This document shows, piece after piece, positions 14,701-20,499 of a DNA stretch of 22,138 bases; position 1 is the first letter of the stretch; every line of letters starts with the position of its first letter. The translations under genes were made by a program, and so were the position numbers. The DNA lies in assembly GCA_035454085.1 (NCBI GenBank), contig DAOTEJ010000040.1, forward strand, positions 1 through 22,138, in the 5' to 3' direction. Source of the stretch: DAOTEJ01 sp035454085. GTDB lineage: Bacteria > Pseudomonadota > Gammaproteobacteria > Burkholderiales > Burkholderiaceae_F. A model generated the notes under the pieces. The model was not told the origin of the DNA and made no database searches. It worked only from the letters and a program-made list of their open reading frames with translations.

Positions 14701-15543
14701 TACGCGGGCGATCTGCAGGGGCAGCTCTGGCGCTTCGACCTTTCGGCCACCGACCCCGCTGACTGGCGCATCTTTCACCGCGAAGGCGGTGCGCCGCGGC
14801 CGCTGTTCGAAGCGCGCGACGCAGCGGGCCGGCGTCAGCCGATCACTAGCACCCCGGTGATCGCCTTCGCGCCGGGTGGCGGCTACCTGCTCTTCTTCGG
14901 CACCGGCAAGATGCTGGAGGTCGGAGACAACGCGGGCCCGTACGCGCGTCCTCAGTCCTTCTACGCGGTGCGCGATGCAGGCGGCCGCCGGGTGGCCCGC
15001 GCCGACCTGGCCGAGCGTCGCGCCGTGCGCACCGACGAGGGCCGGCTGACCGGAGAGGTCGCGGGCGACGCCTTCACATACGGCGTGCGCACCGAAGACC
15101 GCTGGGGCTGGGTGCTCGACCTGCCCGATCTCGCGGGCGGCGAGCAGCAGATCAACACTGCCCTGCTCGCTTTCGGGGCATTGTTCTTCAACTCCACCGT
15201 GCCCGGGGCCGACCCCTGCCTCGAGGGCGGCAGCGGCCGCTACTGCCTCGACCCGGTCACAGGGCTGCGCTCGGCCAGTTGCAGTCTGGCGCGCAGCGAA
15301 TCGCGCAGCGGCTTCCTCAGTCCGCCAGCGAGCTTGCTGGTGGGCAGCGTCGACTCTTCGCCAGACACCACGGGCCGGGCCACGCGCACCACGAGCTACG
15401 TACTGGTCGAGTTCGCCACCGGGCGCGCCGTCGGCCTGGGCACCGGCGCGTCCGTGCCGGTGAGCGAGGGCCTGAGCGGCAGCAGCGAGGTGCGGCGCAT
15501 GGGGTGGCGCGAGCTCATCAACTGGCGCGAGCTGCGGCGTTGA
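11776..15543 (+). CDS. pilY1: Type IV pilus tip adhesin / assembly protein PilY1
   Basis: A 1255-residue secreted protein. Residues 1-21 are a signal peptide (ends PVRA). The N-terminal half has the vWA-like region of the family, with GNFMNWATMSAMDIFRMTLTGG and SVIISISDTNTWNDWEIPG; the C-terminal half is the PilY1 beta-propeller, with TTTGSAGGGALTAATLAAGE, DIVNADPAYVAAP, YVATNAGMLHALDADTG, VLWEFTDADDADIGHVTGRP and YAGDLQGQLWRFDL (Tyr976 on). PilY1 sits at the pilus tip and promotes extension, adhesion and surface sensing. Two expected motifs appear missing: the metal motif DxSxS of vWA (here VSLSVEF at about 44-50) and most acidic residues of the calcium loop before YAGDL. The ATG at 11776 has GAGGAGG 5 nt upstream; the frame is open upstream inside pilX but out of its reading frame. 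Confidence 0.9.
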   Translation: MHRLLSLVALLAVVSGAPVRAQPVLNLATDPLLGLRPVHPNVLVSLSVEFPTVGAAYREDVRNYSAARRYVGYFNPDLCYEYRSDAQVFVGVSTAASPAAGDRSCRGGFSGNFMNWATMSAMDIFRMTLTGGRRVLDEVNVTVLERAWIPTASSGSAPALYPGVADFYASPGTFPRRTVQAGLAGDDVAPVDPASVLPFAQPRVTVVSCRDEVLIGNWSGGAGDCDAPGSDARFGADGPINRFKVRVLVCDELDRANGREGSYCVNFGSASAPSWKPSGEVQSRALAMRFGVFGYILDQTQTRYGGALRHPLDYVGPRSFDRSFRDAGSNAAAEWDAAGRFVTNPRGVAEGRSGFVNYLNNFGSVPGGEGAYKRHDTAGEMFYEAVRYLQWHRDGPTAKSTAGMSSAMKGGFPVYTDWSRDPLMCAAQPSVIISISDTNTWNDWEIPGNDRCAPADGDCAKDAPRAADAAYALDVRAQTAAARTVALARGMSGLPSPLENASTGAAGTASYYIAGLAQYGRGDIRPAGARSGDANAVGDQRFTTISIDVAETSSTPIAQRQLNVAGAVGSDNPELSNYMLASNPDRMVEVLKSAFARVATTTGSAGGGALTAATLAAGETGVFVPYYDAASWSGEVESYRFVLDPVTRAVSLAARPAWRASERVPPAAERRILVGSPGAGARDFAWATLTESERTLFDADPVYGVADGLGERRVAWLRGGRDDEGPGRPLRVRPGSLIGDIVNADPAYVAAPASRYALPGYEAFRAANAGRARTLYVATNAGMLHALDADTGVERHAFVPASAIRHLPGLSHPAYRHRPLLDAPLVTGDAQLGSRWATLLVAGYGAGVQGLFALDVTDPSRLDSEQVLWEFTDADDADIGHVTGRPIIAPIRTGSGTRWFVIVASGYNNHAPDGAASADGQGALFFLDPAKPAAEPWRLGRNYWKVRVPLGDVTAAPGLAQPAAVFDVAGLVTALYAGDLQGQLWRFDLSATDPADWRIFHREGGAPRPLFEARDAAGRRQPITSTPVIAFAPGGGYLLFFGTGKMLEVGDNAGPYARPQSFYAVRDAGGRRVARADLAERRAVRTDEGRLTGEVAGDAFTYGVRTEDRWGWVLDLPDLAGGEQQINTALLAFGALFFNSTVPGADPCLEGGSGRYCLDPVTGLRSASCSLARSESRSGFLSPPASLLVGSVDSSPDTTGRATRTTSYVLVEFATGRAVGLGTGASVPVSEGLSGSSEVRRMGWRELINWRELRR

Positions 15544-15548
15544 GCGTG

Positions 15549-16058
15549 ATGCGCGACCGGCCCGGGGGGTTCAGCCTGATCGAGCTGCTGGCGGTGTTGG
15601 CCGTCCTGGCCGTGCTGCTCGGGCTGGGCGCGCCCCATTTCTCGGCCTGGCTCGCGCGCTTGCGAACCGAAGAGACCGCGCAGGCCTTCGAGCGCACGCT
15701 GGTGCAGGCACGCAACGAGTCGCTCGCACGCGGCCAGCGCGTGGTCGTGGCGCCGCGAGAGGGCGACTGGGCGGGCGGATGGGATGTTTTCCTCGACGCG
15801 AACCTCAACGGCACCCTCGACGCCGGGGACACCGAGCTGACCCGTCACCAGAGCTCGGGCGAGGTTCCCGTGCTTGCCGACTTTGGCGACGGCTGGGGCG
15901 GCCGCATCGTGTTCCTGCCCGGCGGCTTTGTGCGCGGCGCGGACGGCGCGCCGGTGGCCGGGCGCATGCGCTTCGGGCCAGCAGACTTGCAGCGCACGGT
16001 CTGCCTCTCGTTGCTGGGCAAGCCGCAACTCGTGAAGGGGGCCACATGTCCGGCCTGA
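15549..16058 (+). CDS. GspH/FimT-family minor pseudopilin (first copy)
   Basis: A 169-residue protein with a prepilin signal: leader to Gly7, then FSLIELLAVLAVLAVLLGLG, Glu12 being mature position 5. It resembles FimT/GspH: AFERTLVQARNESLARGQRV after the helix, then W-x2-GWDVFLDANLNGTLDAGD and a C-terminal Cys pair (VCLSLL...ATCPA). Such proteins are minor pilins of type IV pili or type II secretion. It starts five bases after the pilY1 stop, where many betaproteobacteria have pilE; a GTG directly before the ATG is also in frame. Its last 13 bases overlap the start of the DUF3108 gene. A paralogue lies at 17242-17772. The loop DANLNGTLD (83-91) has the spacing of a calcium-binding loop. Confidence 0.85.
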   Translation: MRDRPGGFSLIELLAVLAVLAVLLGLGAPHFSAWLARLRTEETAQAFERTLVQARNESLARGQRVVVAPREGDWAGGWDVFLDANLNGTLDAGDTELTRHQSSGEVPVLADFGDGWGGRIVFLPGGFVRGADGAPVAGRMRFGPADLQRTVCLSLLGKPQLVKGATCPA

Positions 16059-17104
16059 GGGCGCGCCAGTTCGGCGGAGGGGCGGGCGCCCTGACGTGGG
16101 CCCTGGCCGCGTCGCTGGGCCTGCACATCTGCTTGCTGCAAGGCGCTGCGCCCGCGCGCGTCCCGGCCAGCGCGCTGAGCCGGATGGAGGTGCGGCTTGC
16201 GCCCAGCTTCGAAGAGCAAGGGCAGCGTCTGCCAGGCGCGGCGGCGCGTGGCGGTGCGTCAGTGGCTGCCTCCGCCGCGGAGCGCGGTCATGACGCAGCC
16301 CGGGAGCTGGCCGCCGCGGCGCGCGCGCCGCACGCGCGGCGCGCCTCGGTTGGCGTCGCACCCGAGCAGGCGCCTGGGGCTACCGGGGCCGCACCGTCCG
16401 CCACGCGGGCAGTGGCCGCGGCGCAGGGTGTAGCGCCCGAGCCCGTGGCGTCCGGCGCCGCTGTGCCGCTGGAAAGCGATGGGGCGAGACTGGTTCTGCC
16501 CCAGGGCGTGCGGGCCGTGTACCGGCAGGTGGCGGGTGCGGGGCAGCGCGAGCTGGTCTGGCGCCTCGCGAGCGGTCACTACTCGCTGCATTGGACCGAG
16601 CGTCGCGAGGACGGCGCCGTCGTGCGCCGCAGTTCCACTCAGGGACTTATCTCCTACGCCGGCCTGCTGCCCGCAAACTACCGCGAGGTACGTGCCGGAC
16701 AGCCGGCGCAGGAACTGCGCTTCGACTGGGCGGCGGGCGTGGTCGATGACGGCCGCCAAGCCGCCGGAGCAGCGCTGTCTCGCATCGCGGCGGGTGATCA
16801 GGATCCGGCCAGCCTGTTCATGCAAGTCGCCGTCGTGCACCAGGTCGTGACCGAGGCGCAGCGCCGCGGCGGCCTCGTCATCGGCGTGGCCGGAGTGGGC
16901 GAGGTCAGCGCGCGCCAGGCTGTGAGCCTCGACGCGCCCGAGCGAGTGCGCTACGAGCTGCGCTCGACCGGCGCGGCCATGCCCGCGGTCGCGATCGAGC
17001 TGGCGGCCGAGCATGGTTTCCTGCCCTCCCGGTTCGAGGAGGCGATCGCCGGGGCGCGGACCGTGTGGCAGCTGGCTGCGGTCGAGAACCTGGGTGCCGA
17101 ATAG
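16046..17104 (+). CDS. DUF3108-domain protein with a TonB-like N-terminal membrane anchor
   Basis: A 352-residue protein. A membrane segment lies at about 13-32 (AGALTWALAASLGLHICLL), similar to the anchors of TonB-type proteins. Then comes an Ala/Arg/Gly-rich low-complexity stretch to about 145, and finally a DUF3108-like beta-rich domain: YRQVAGAGQRELVWRLASG, STQGLISYAGLLPANYREVR, ELRFDWAAGVV and AGDQDPASLFMQVAVV. The family is periplasmic with unknown function. In betaproteobacteria I associate DUF3108 genes with purN-type loci rather than with pili, so this place is unusual. The ATG at 16046 has GAAGGGG ahead of it and lies inside the preceding pseudopilin gene (13-nt overlap), which implies coupled expression. 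It could support pilus assembly or energise it, but this is only inferred from position. Confidence 0.75.
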   Translation: MSGLRARQFGGGAGALTWALAASLGLHICLLQGAAPARVPASALSRMEVRLAPSFEEQGQRLPGAAARGGASVAASAAERGHDAARELAAAARAPHARRASVGVAPEQAPGATGAAPSATRAVAAAQGVAPEPVASGAAVPLESDGARLVLPQGVRAVYRQVAGAGQRELVWRLASGHYSLHWTERREDGAVVRRSSTQGLISYAGLLPANYREVRAGQPAQELRFDWAAGVVDDGRQAAGAALSRIAAGDQDPASLFMQVAVVHQVVTEAQRRGGLVIGVAGVGEVSARQAVSLDAPERVRYELRSTGAAMPAVAIELAAEHGFLPSRFEEAIAGARTVWQLAAVENLGAE

Positions 17105-17160
17105 TCGGCACTCGGCGCTCGATCGATCCGACGCCCGCGACCGTAACAGTCGTCTCCGTT

Positions 17161-17177
17161 GCCGCGGCATCCGCGGC
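17161..17177 (+). other. GC hairpin between the DUF3108 gene and the second pseudopilin
   Basis: GCCGCGG (17161-17167) and CCGCGGC (17171-17177) form a perfect 7-bp stem with a CAT loop in the 137-bp gap. No T-tract follows, so it could be a pause or processing signal rather than a full terminator. Confidence 0.4.
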
Positions 17178-17241
17178 TCGCGCTCCGCGCCACCGCGCAG
17201 CACACTGCGCTCGACGGTGAAGGCGGCAAGGGGAGGCGGAC

Positions 17242-17772
17242 ATGGCACATGGAATCGGCATCCGGGCGCAGCGCGGCATCACACTGATCGAGAACCTCGT
17301 CGCCTTGTGTGTGGCGGCCGTACTGACCGCCGCGGCGATCCCCGCGATCGGCCAGCACTATGCGCGCCACCAGGTGGCAAACATCAGCAACGAACTCGTG
17401 GCCGCCGTGCGCCAGGCGCGCTCCGAGGCGCTGTCGCGTCGTGCACGCGTGGCTGTGGCTCCGCTTGCGCTGCGTGACTGGAACTCCGGCTGGGAGGTCT
17501 TCGTCGACGAGAACAACAACGGCCGCCGCGACGCCGCCGAGCCCCTGCTGCAGCGCTTCGCCGCCCCGCCGCGTGGCGTGCGCATCGCGGCCGCGTTCGG
17601 AGCGACCTTCGCGGGCGAGTACCTGAGCTTCGACGAGTCGGGCTACCCGCAGCGCGCGGGGTCGGACGGCCTGCTGCTCGGACGACTGGGAATCACGGGG
17701 GAAGGTCACGCCCGCTCGTTGTGTGTCTCGGCGGCGACGGTGCGCCTGAAGAACGGCACGAGCTGCGCGTGA
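17242..17772 (+). CDS. GspH/FimT-family minor pseudopilin (second copy)
   Basis: A 176-residue protein with a prepilin leader to Gly12, then ITLIENLVALCVAAVLTAA, Glu17 being mature position 5. It shares with the first copy the ELVAAVRQARSEALSRRARV helix, the block W-x2-GWEVFVDENNNGRRDAAE and a C-terminal Cys pair (LCVSAA...TSCA). The two are therefore paralogues, although clearly diverged. It resembles FimT more than GspH of secretion systems. A good ribosome-binding site (GGGGAGG about 7 nt before the ATG) and a 137-bp gap suggest it can be translated independently. Loop DENNNGRRD (89-97) again has calcium-loop spacing. The role is presumably minor pilin; DNA binding for competence is possible but not supported. 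Confidence 0.85.
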   Translation: MAHGIGIRAQRGITLIENLVALCVAAVLTAAAIPAIGQHYARHQVANISNELVAAVRQARSEALSRRARVAVAPLALRDWNSGWEVFVDENNNGRRDAAEPLLQRFAAPPRGVRIAAAFGATFAGEYLSFDESGYPQRAGSDGLLLGRLGITGEGHARSLCVSAATVRLKNGTSCA

Positions 17773-17853
17773 ACGTTCGAGGCAGGCTCCGCGAGCTTGG
17801 TGGCGGAGACGAGCTCTCTGGGGGGGCGAAGCGGGGGCGAAATGCGAGGGCGG

Positions 17854-17929
17854 TGGCGCGCCTGACAGGAGTCGAACCTGCGACCTACGGCTTCGGAGGC
17901 CGTCACTCTATCCACTGAGCTACAGGCGC
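17854..17929 (-). tRNA. tRNA-Arg, anticodon CCG
   Basis: The minus strand folds into a complete 76-nt cloverleaf including an encoded CCA. Acceptor stem GCGCCTG/CAGGCGC is perfectly paired with discriminator G; D-arm GCTC...GAGT; anticodon stem ACGGC/GCCGT with loop CTCCGAA, so the anticodon is CCG and reads the CGG arginine codon; T-arm GCAGG/CCTGT with loop TTCGACT. CGG is one of the commoner Arg codons in a genome this rich in GC. It is transcribed away from the cytochrome gene. Confidence 0.97.
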
Positions 17930-17943
17930 CACGCGGGTCGGCA

Positions 17944-17949
17944 AGGATA
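17944..17949 (-). promoter_or_regulatory. Candidate -10 element for tRNA-Arg
   Basis: On the minus strand TATCCT lies 14 nt before the mature 5' end, which would give a very short leader. The -35 region is not recognisable. Confidence 0.3.
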
Positions 17950-17980
17950 GCCGCATTCCGCCCGCTGCGCCCGCCGGAGT

Positions 17981-18003
17981 CGGGCTAGCCCGCAGGCTAT
18001 ACT
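17981..18003 (+). promoter_or_regulatory. Palindrome and candidate promoter for the cytochrome gene
   Basis: CGGGCTAGCCCG (17981-17992) is a perfect 12-bp palindrome. TATACT (17998-18003) just downstream is a good -10 element, about 100 nt before the start codon. The palindrome would occupy the spacer of that promoter, a place where a regulator could act on the cytochrome gene, the tRNA, or both. Confidence 0.4.
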
Positions 18004-18103
18004 CGCGCGCTTGCCGACGACTGGCCCCGGTGCCGCGTCGGTGTTCCCGTTTCCTGAACATCGCGTCCCGCCCCGCGCGGCCGGACCGCGCCCGGAGCCT
18101 TCC

Positions 18104-19186
18104 ATGTCGGATGAACACAGCTCGCCGATCAAGACGCCGAAGCAGCTGATCACGGTCATCGTTCTAGCGTTTGTCGTCCCCATCCTCGTCATCGTGCTCC
18201 TGGTCAAGTACGTGACCGGCGAAAAGACAGGCGCGGCCGGCACCAATGCGATGACTCCCGAAGCCATCGCCGACCGCCTCGCGCCGGTGGGCCAGGTTGC
18301 GCTGCAGGCGGCCTCGGCCGGTGGCGGTCAGGTGCGCAGCGGCGAAGCGGTCTACAAGCTCGCCTGCGCGGCCTGCCACGACAGCGGCGCGGCCGGGGCT
18401 CCCAAGTTCGCCGATGCCGGCGCCTGGGCCGCCCGCAACAAGCAGGGCCTCGACACCCTGGTCAAGCACGCCATCGAGGGCTTCAAGGCGATGCCCGCCA
18501 AGGGGGGCAATTCTTCCCTGAGCGACACCGAGGTGGCGCGCGCGGTGGTCTACATGGCCAACGCAGCCGGGGCGAGCTTCAAGGAGCCCGCAGCGCCTGC
18601 GGCGGCCGCCCCCGTCGCTGCGGCTCCGGCCGCGGCATCGGCTGATCGGACTGGCCAGCAGATCGTCGAGGCCGCCTGCGCGAATTGCCACACGACTGGC
18701 GAGGGTGGCGCACCCAAGATCGGCGATCGCGCGGCCTGGTCCAAGCGCGTCTCGCAAGGGCTCGACCGCGTCACCACCGCGGCGATCAGGGGCCATGACG
18801 GGATGCCCGCGCGCGGCGGCCTGGCCAACATCACCGACGCCGAAATGAGAAAGGCCGTCCTGTACATGTTCAACCAGGGCGGCGGTGTTGTTGCGGCCGC
18901 AGCTCCAGCGGCTGCCGCTGCGGCGGCGCCCGCGGCCCCGGCGGCCGACGCCGGCAAGAAGCTGTACGACACCTCTTGCGCCGCTTGCCACGCCAGCGGG
19001 GTGGCGGGCGCTCCCAAGTTCGGCGACAAGGCTGCCTGGGCGCCGCGCATCAAGACCGGTGAGGCCGCGATGGTGGCCTCGGTCATCAAGGGCAAGGGCG
19101 CGATGCCACCCAAGGGCGCCGCAGCCAGCGCCACCGAGGCCGAGATCGCCGCGGCCGTGCAGTACATGGTCAGCGCGGCCAAGTAG
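18104..19186 (+). CDS. Membrane-anchored triple-domain cytochrome c (c5 type)
   Basis: A 360-residue protein: N-terminal transmembrane anchor (about 14-36, then YVTGEK), followed by three class I cytochrome c domains separated by Ala/Pro-rich linkers. Haem attachment sites are CAACH (88-92), CANCH (192-196) and CAACH (292-296); each domain has a matching Met ligand in a -MPA/PKG- setting (Met130, Met234, Met334). The GAPK-F/I-x-D and A-x-W patterns after each haem motif are typical of cytochrome c5. It likely carries electrons from the bc1 complex to a terminal oxidase or other periplasmic reductase. Neisseria c5 has two such domains; three is more than I would expect. The ATG at 18104 has GGAG 7 nt ahead. 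It is monocistronic, with its own terminator. Confidence 0.9.
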   Translation: MSDEHSSPIKTPKQLITVIVLAFVVPILVIVLLVKYVTGEKTGAAGTNAMTPEAIADRLAPVGQVALQAASAGGGQVRSGEAVYKLACAACHDSGAAGAPKFADAGAWAARNKQGLDTLVKHAIEGFKAMPAKGGNSSLSDTEVARAVVYMANAAGASFKEPAAPAAAAPVAAAPAAASADRTGQQIVEAACANCHTTGEGGAPKIGDRAAWSKRVSQGLDRVTTAAIRGHDGMPARGGLANITDAEMRKAVLYMFNQGGGVVAAAAPAAAAAAAPAAPAADAGKKLYDTSCAACHASGVAGAPKFGDKAAWAPRIKTGEAAMVASVIKGKGAMPPKGAAASATEAEIAAAVQYMVSAAK

Positions 19187-19206
19187 TCCTGCATCGATAC
19201 CCGCTG

Positions 19207-19244
19207 AAGTGGCGCGCACCGCAAGGGCGCGCCACTTTGCTTTT
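19207..19244 (+). terminator. Intrinsic terminator of the cytochrome gene
   Basis: An 11-bp perfect stem AAGTGGCGCGC/GCGCGCCACTT (19207-19217 with 19227-19237), 9-nt loop, followed by TGCTTTT. It starts 20 nt after the stop. Confidence 0.85.
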
Positions 19245-19277
19245 GAGCCACAATGACGGCCCACGCAGGACGCCGCC

Positions 19278-19694
19278 ATGAAGACGCCGACCGAAATCAC
19301 CGTTCACTCCGCCTCGCGCGTGCTCGAACTCGCCTACGACGATGGCCGCCGCTTTCGCTTGCCCTTCGAGTTTCTGCGCGTGTACTCACCCTCGGCCGAG
19401 GTGCGCGGTCACGGCCCCGGGCAGGAGACGCTCCAGGTCGGCAAGCGCGACGTGCTGGTCACCGGGGTCGAGCCCGTCGGCCACTACGCCATCAAGCCCG
19501 TGTTCTCGGACGGCCACGACAGCGGCATCTACGCCTGGGACTACCTCTACGAGCTGGGCGAGAACCTCGAGGGGCTGTGGGCCGAGTACCTCGCGCAGAT
19601 CGAGGCGGCCGGCGCGAGCCGCGACCCCGATGACCCGCGCAACGCACCCCTGATCGCAGCCGCCCGTGCCAAGGGCAGCTGTGCCACGCACTGA
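19278..19694 (+). CDS. DUF971 family protein
   Basis: A 138-residue protein of the DUF971 (GBBH-like N-terminal) family: LELAYDDGRRFRLPFEFLRV near the start, VEPVGHYAIKPVFSDGHDSG and IYAWDYLYELG in the middle. The C-terminal tail (DPDDPRNAPL...GSCATH) is low in structure. The domain also occurs at the N-terminus of gamma-butyrobetaine hydroxylase, where it binds zinc; here the ligand residues are not clear. The role of the stand-alone form is not settled. The ATG at 19278 has AGGA 7 nt upstream. It lies 27 nt before ubiE, an order I recall from other betaproteobacteria, so a shared transcript is likely. Confidence 0.88.
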   Translation: MKTPTEITVHSASRVLELAYDDGRRFRLPFEFLRVYSPSAEVRGHGPGQETLQVGKRDVLVTGVEPVGHYAIKPVFSDGHDSGIYAWDYLYELGENLEGLWAEYLAQIEAAGASRDPDDPRNAPLIAAARAKGSCATH

Positions 19695-19721
19695 CGCGGC
19701 CCGCGCCGCAGGATCCGAAGC

Positions 19722-20480
19722 ATGAGTTCAGACCCGGTCTCCGGCCCGTCCGGACAGACGCACTTCGGCTTCAGCAAGGTGGCCGAGGAAGAGAAGGCCG
19801 CGCAGGTACGCGGCGTGTTCGACTCGGTGGCCACGCGCTACGACGTGATGAACGACGTCATGTCGGGCGGCATGCACCGCCTCTGGAAGGCCTTCACCAT
19901 CCGCGAGGCCGCGGTGCGACCCGGCATGCGCGTGCTCGACATCGCGGGGGGCACCGGCGACCTCGCGCTCAGGTTCGCGCGCCAGGCGGGGCCGACCGGG
20001 CAGGTCTGGCTCACCGACATCAATCACGCGATGCTCACCGTCGGGCGCGATCGCCTGCTCGACCAGGGCCTCGCCCTGCCGGTCGCTCAGTGCGACGCAG
20101 AGAAGCTGCCGTTTCCCGACGACAGCTTCGACGTGATCACGGTGGCCTACGGCCTGCGCAATATGACTCACAAGGACGCCGCGCTCGCCGAGATGCGCCG
20201 CGTTGCCCGTCCTGGCGGCAAGGTCATGGTTCTAGAGTTTTCACGGGTTTGGCAGCCGCTGACACCCCTCTACGATGCGTACTCATTCAACGTGCTGCCT
20301 TGGCTCGGCAGGCGCATCGCGGGCGACAGCGACAGCTACCGCTACCTTGCGGAGTCGATCCGCATGCATCCGGGCCAGGAGGATCTGGCCCGCATGATGG
20401 AGCAGGTGGGCCTCGAGCGCGTCAAGTGGCACAACCTCACGTTCGGCGTCTCAGCGCTGCACGTGGGCTACAAGTCCTGA
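19722..20480 (+). CDS. ubiE: Ubiquinone/menaquinone biosynthesis C-methyltransferase
   Basis: UbiE methylates the ring carbon of demethoxyubiquinol (and demethylmenaquinol) with S-adenosylmethionine. The 252-residue length agrees with E. coli (251). Visible features: THFGFSKV, VFDSVATRYDVMNDVMSGGM and HRLWK near the start; SAM motif I VLDIAGGTGDLA; the acidic loop LTDIN; AEKLPFPDDSFDVITVAYGL; RNMTHKDAALAEMRRVARPG; and SYRYLAESIRMHP near the end. The ATG at 19722 has AGGA at 19710-19713. It is followed by the Tim44-like gene 19 nt later and then ubiJ, so it opens the ubiquinone cluster here. Confidence 0.96.
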   Translation: MSSDPVSGPSGQTHFGFSKVAEEEKAAQVRGVFDSVATRYDVMNDVMSGGMHRLWKAFTIREAAVRPGMRVLDIAGGTGDLALRFARQAGPTGQVWLTDINHAMLTVGRDRLLDQGLALPVAQCDAEKLPFPDDSFDVITVAYGLRNMTHKDAALAEMRRVARPGGKVMVLEFSRVWQPLTPLYDAYSFNVLPWLGRRIAGDSDSYRYLAESIRMHPGQEDLARMMEQVGLERVKWHNLTFGVSALHVGYKS

Positions 20481-20499
20481 GACAGCAAGGAGGCACAAC

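Larger units (their letters stand above)
17773..18103. other. 331-bp non-coding region holding a tRNA gene and divergent promoters
   Basis: Besides the minus-strand tRNA-Arg (17854-17929) it holds a perfect 12-bp palindrome (17981-17992), a candidate -10 for each direction (17944-17949 minus, 17998-18003 plus) and about 100 bp of GC-rich leader before the cytochrome gene. In 17773-17853 I see only a weak CTCCGC/GCGGAG inverted repeat. No protein gene is supported here. Confidence 0.6.

Noticed and set aside
15960..15971. GRMR in the first pseudopilin as the GRxR DNA-binding motif of competence FimT
   Set aside because: It lies 28 residues from the end, before the last strands; at the place where FimT has GRxR this protein has GKPQ. 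DNA-uptake function is not supported.
17854..17929. tRNA-Arg as an integration site of a mobile element
   Set aside because: No integrase, no direct repeat of the tRNA 3' end and no change of composition next to it.
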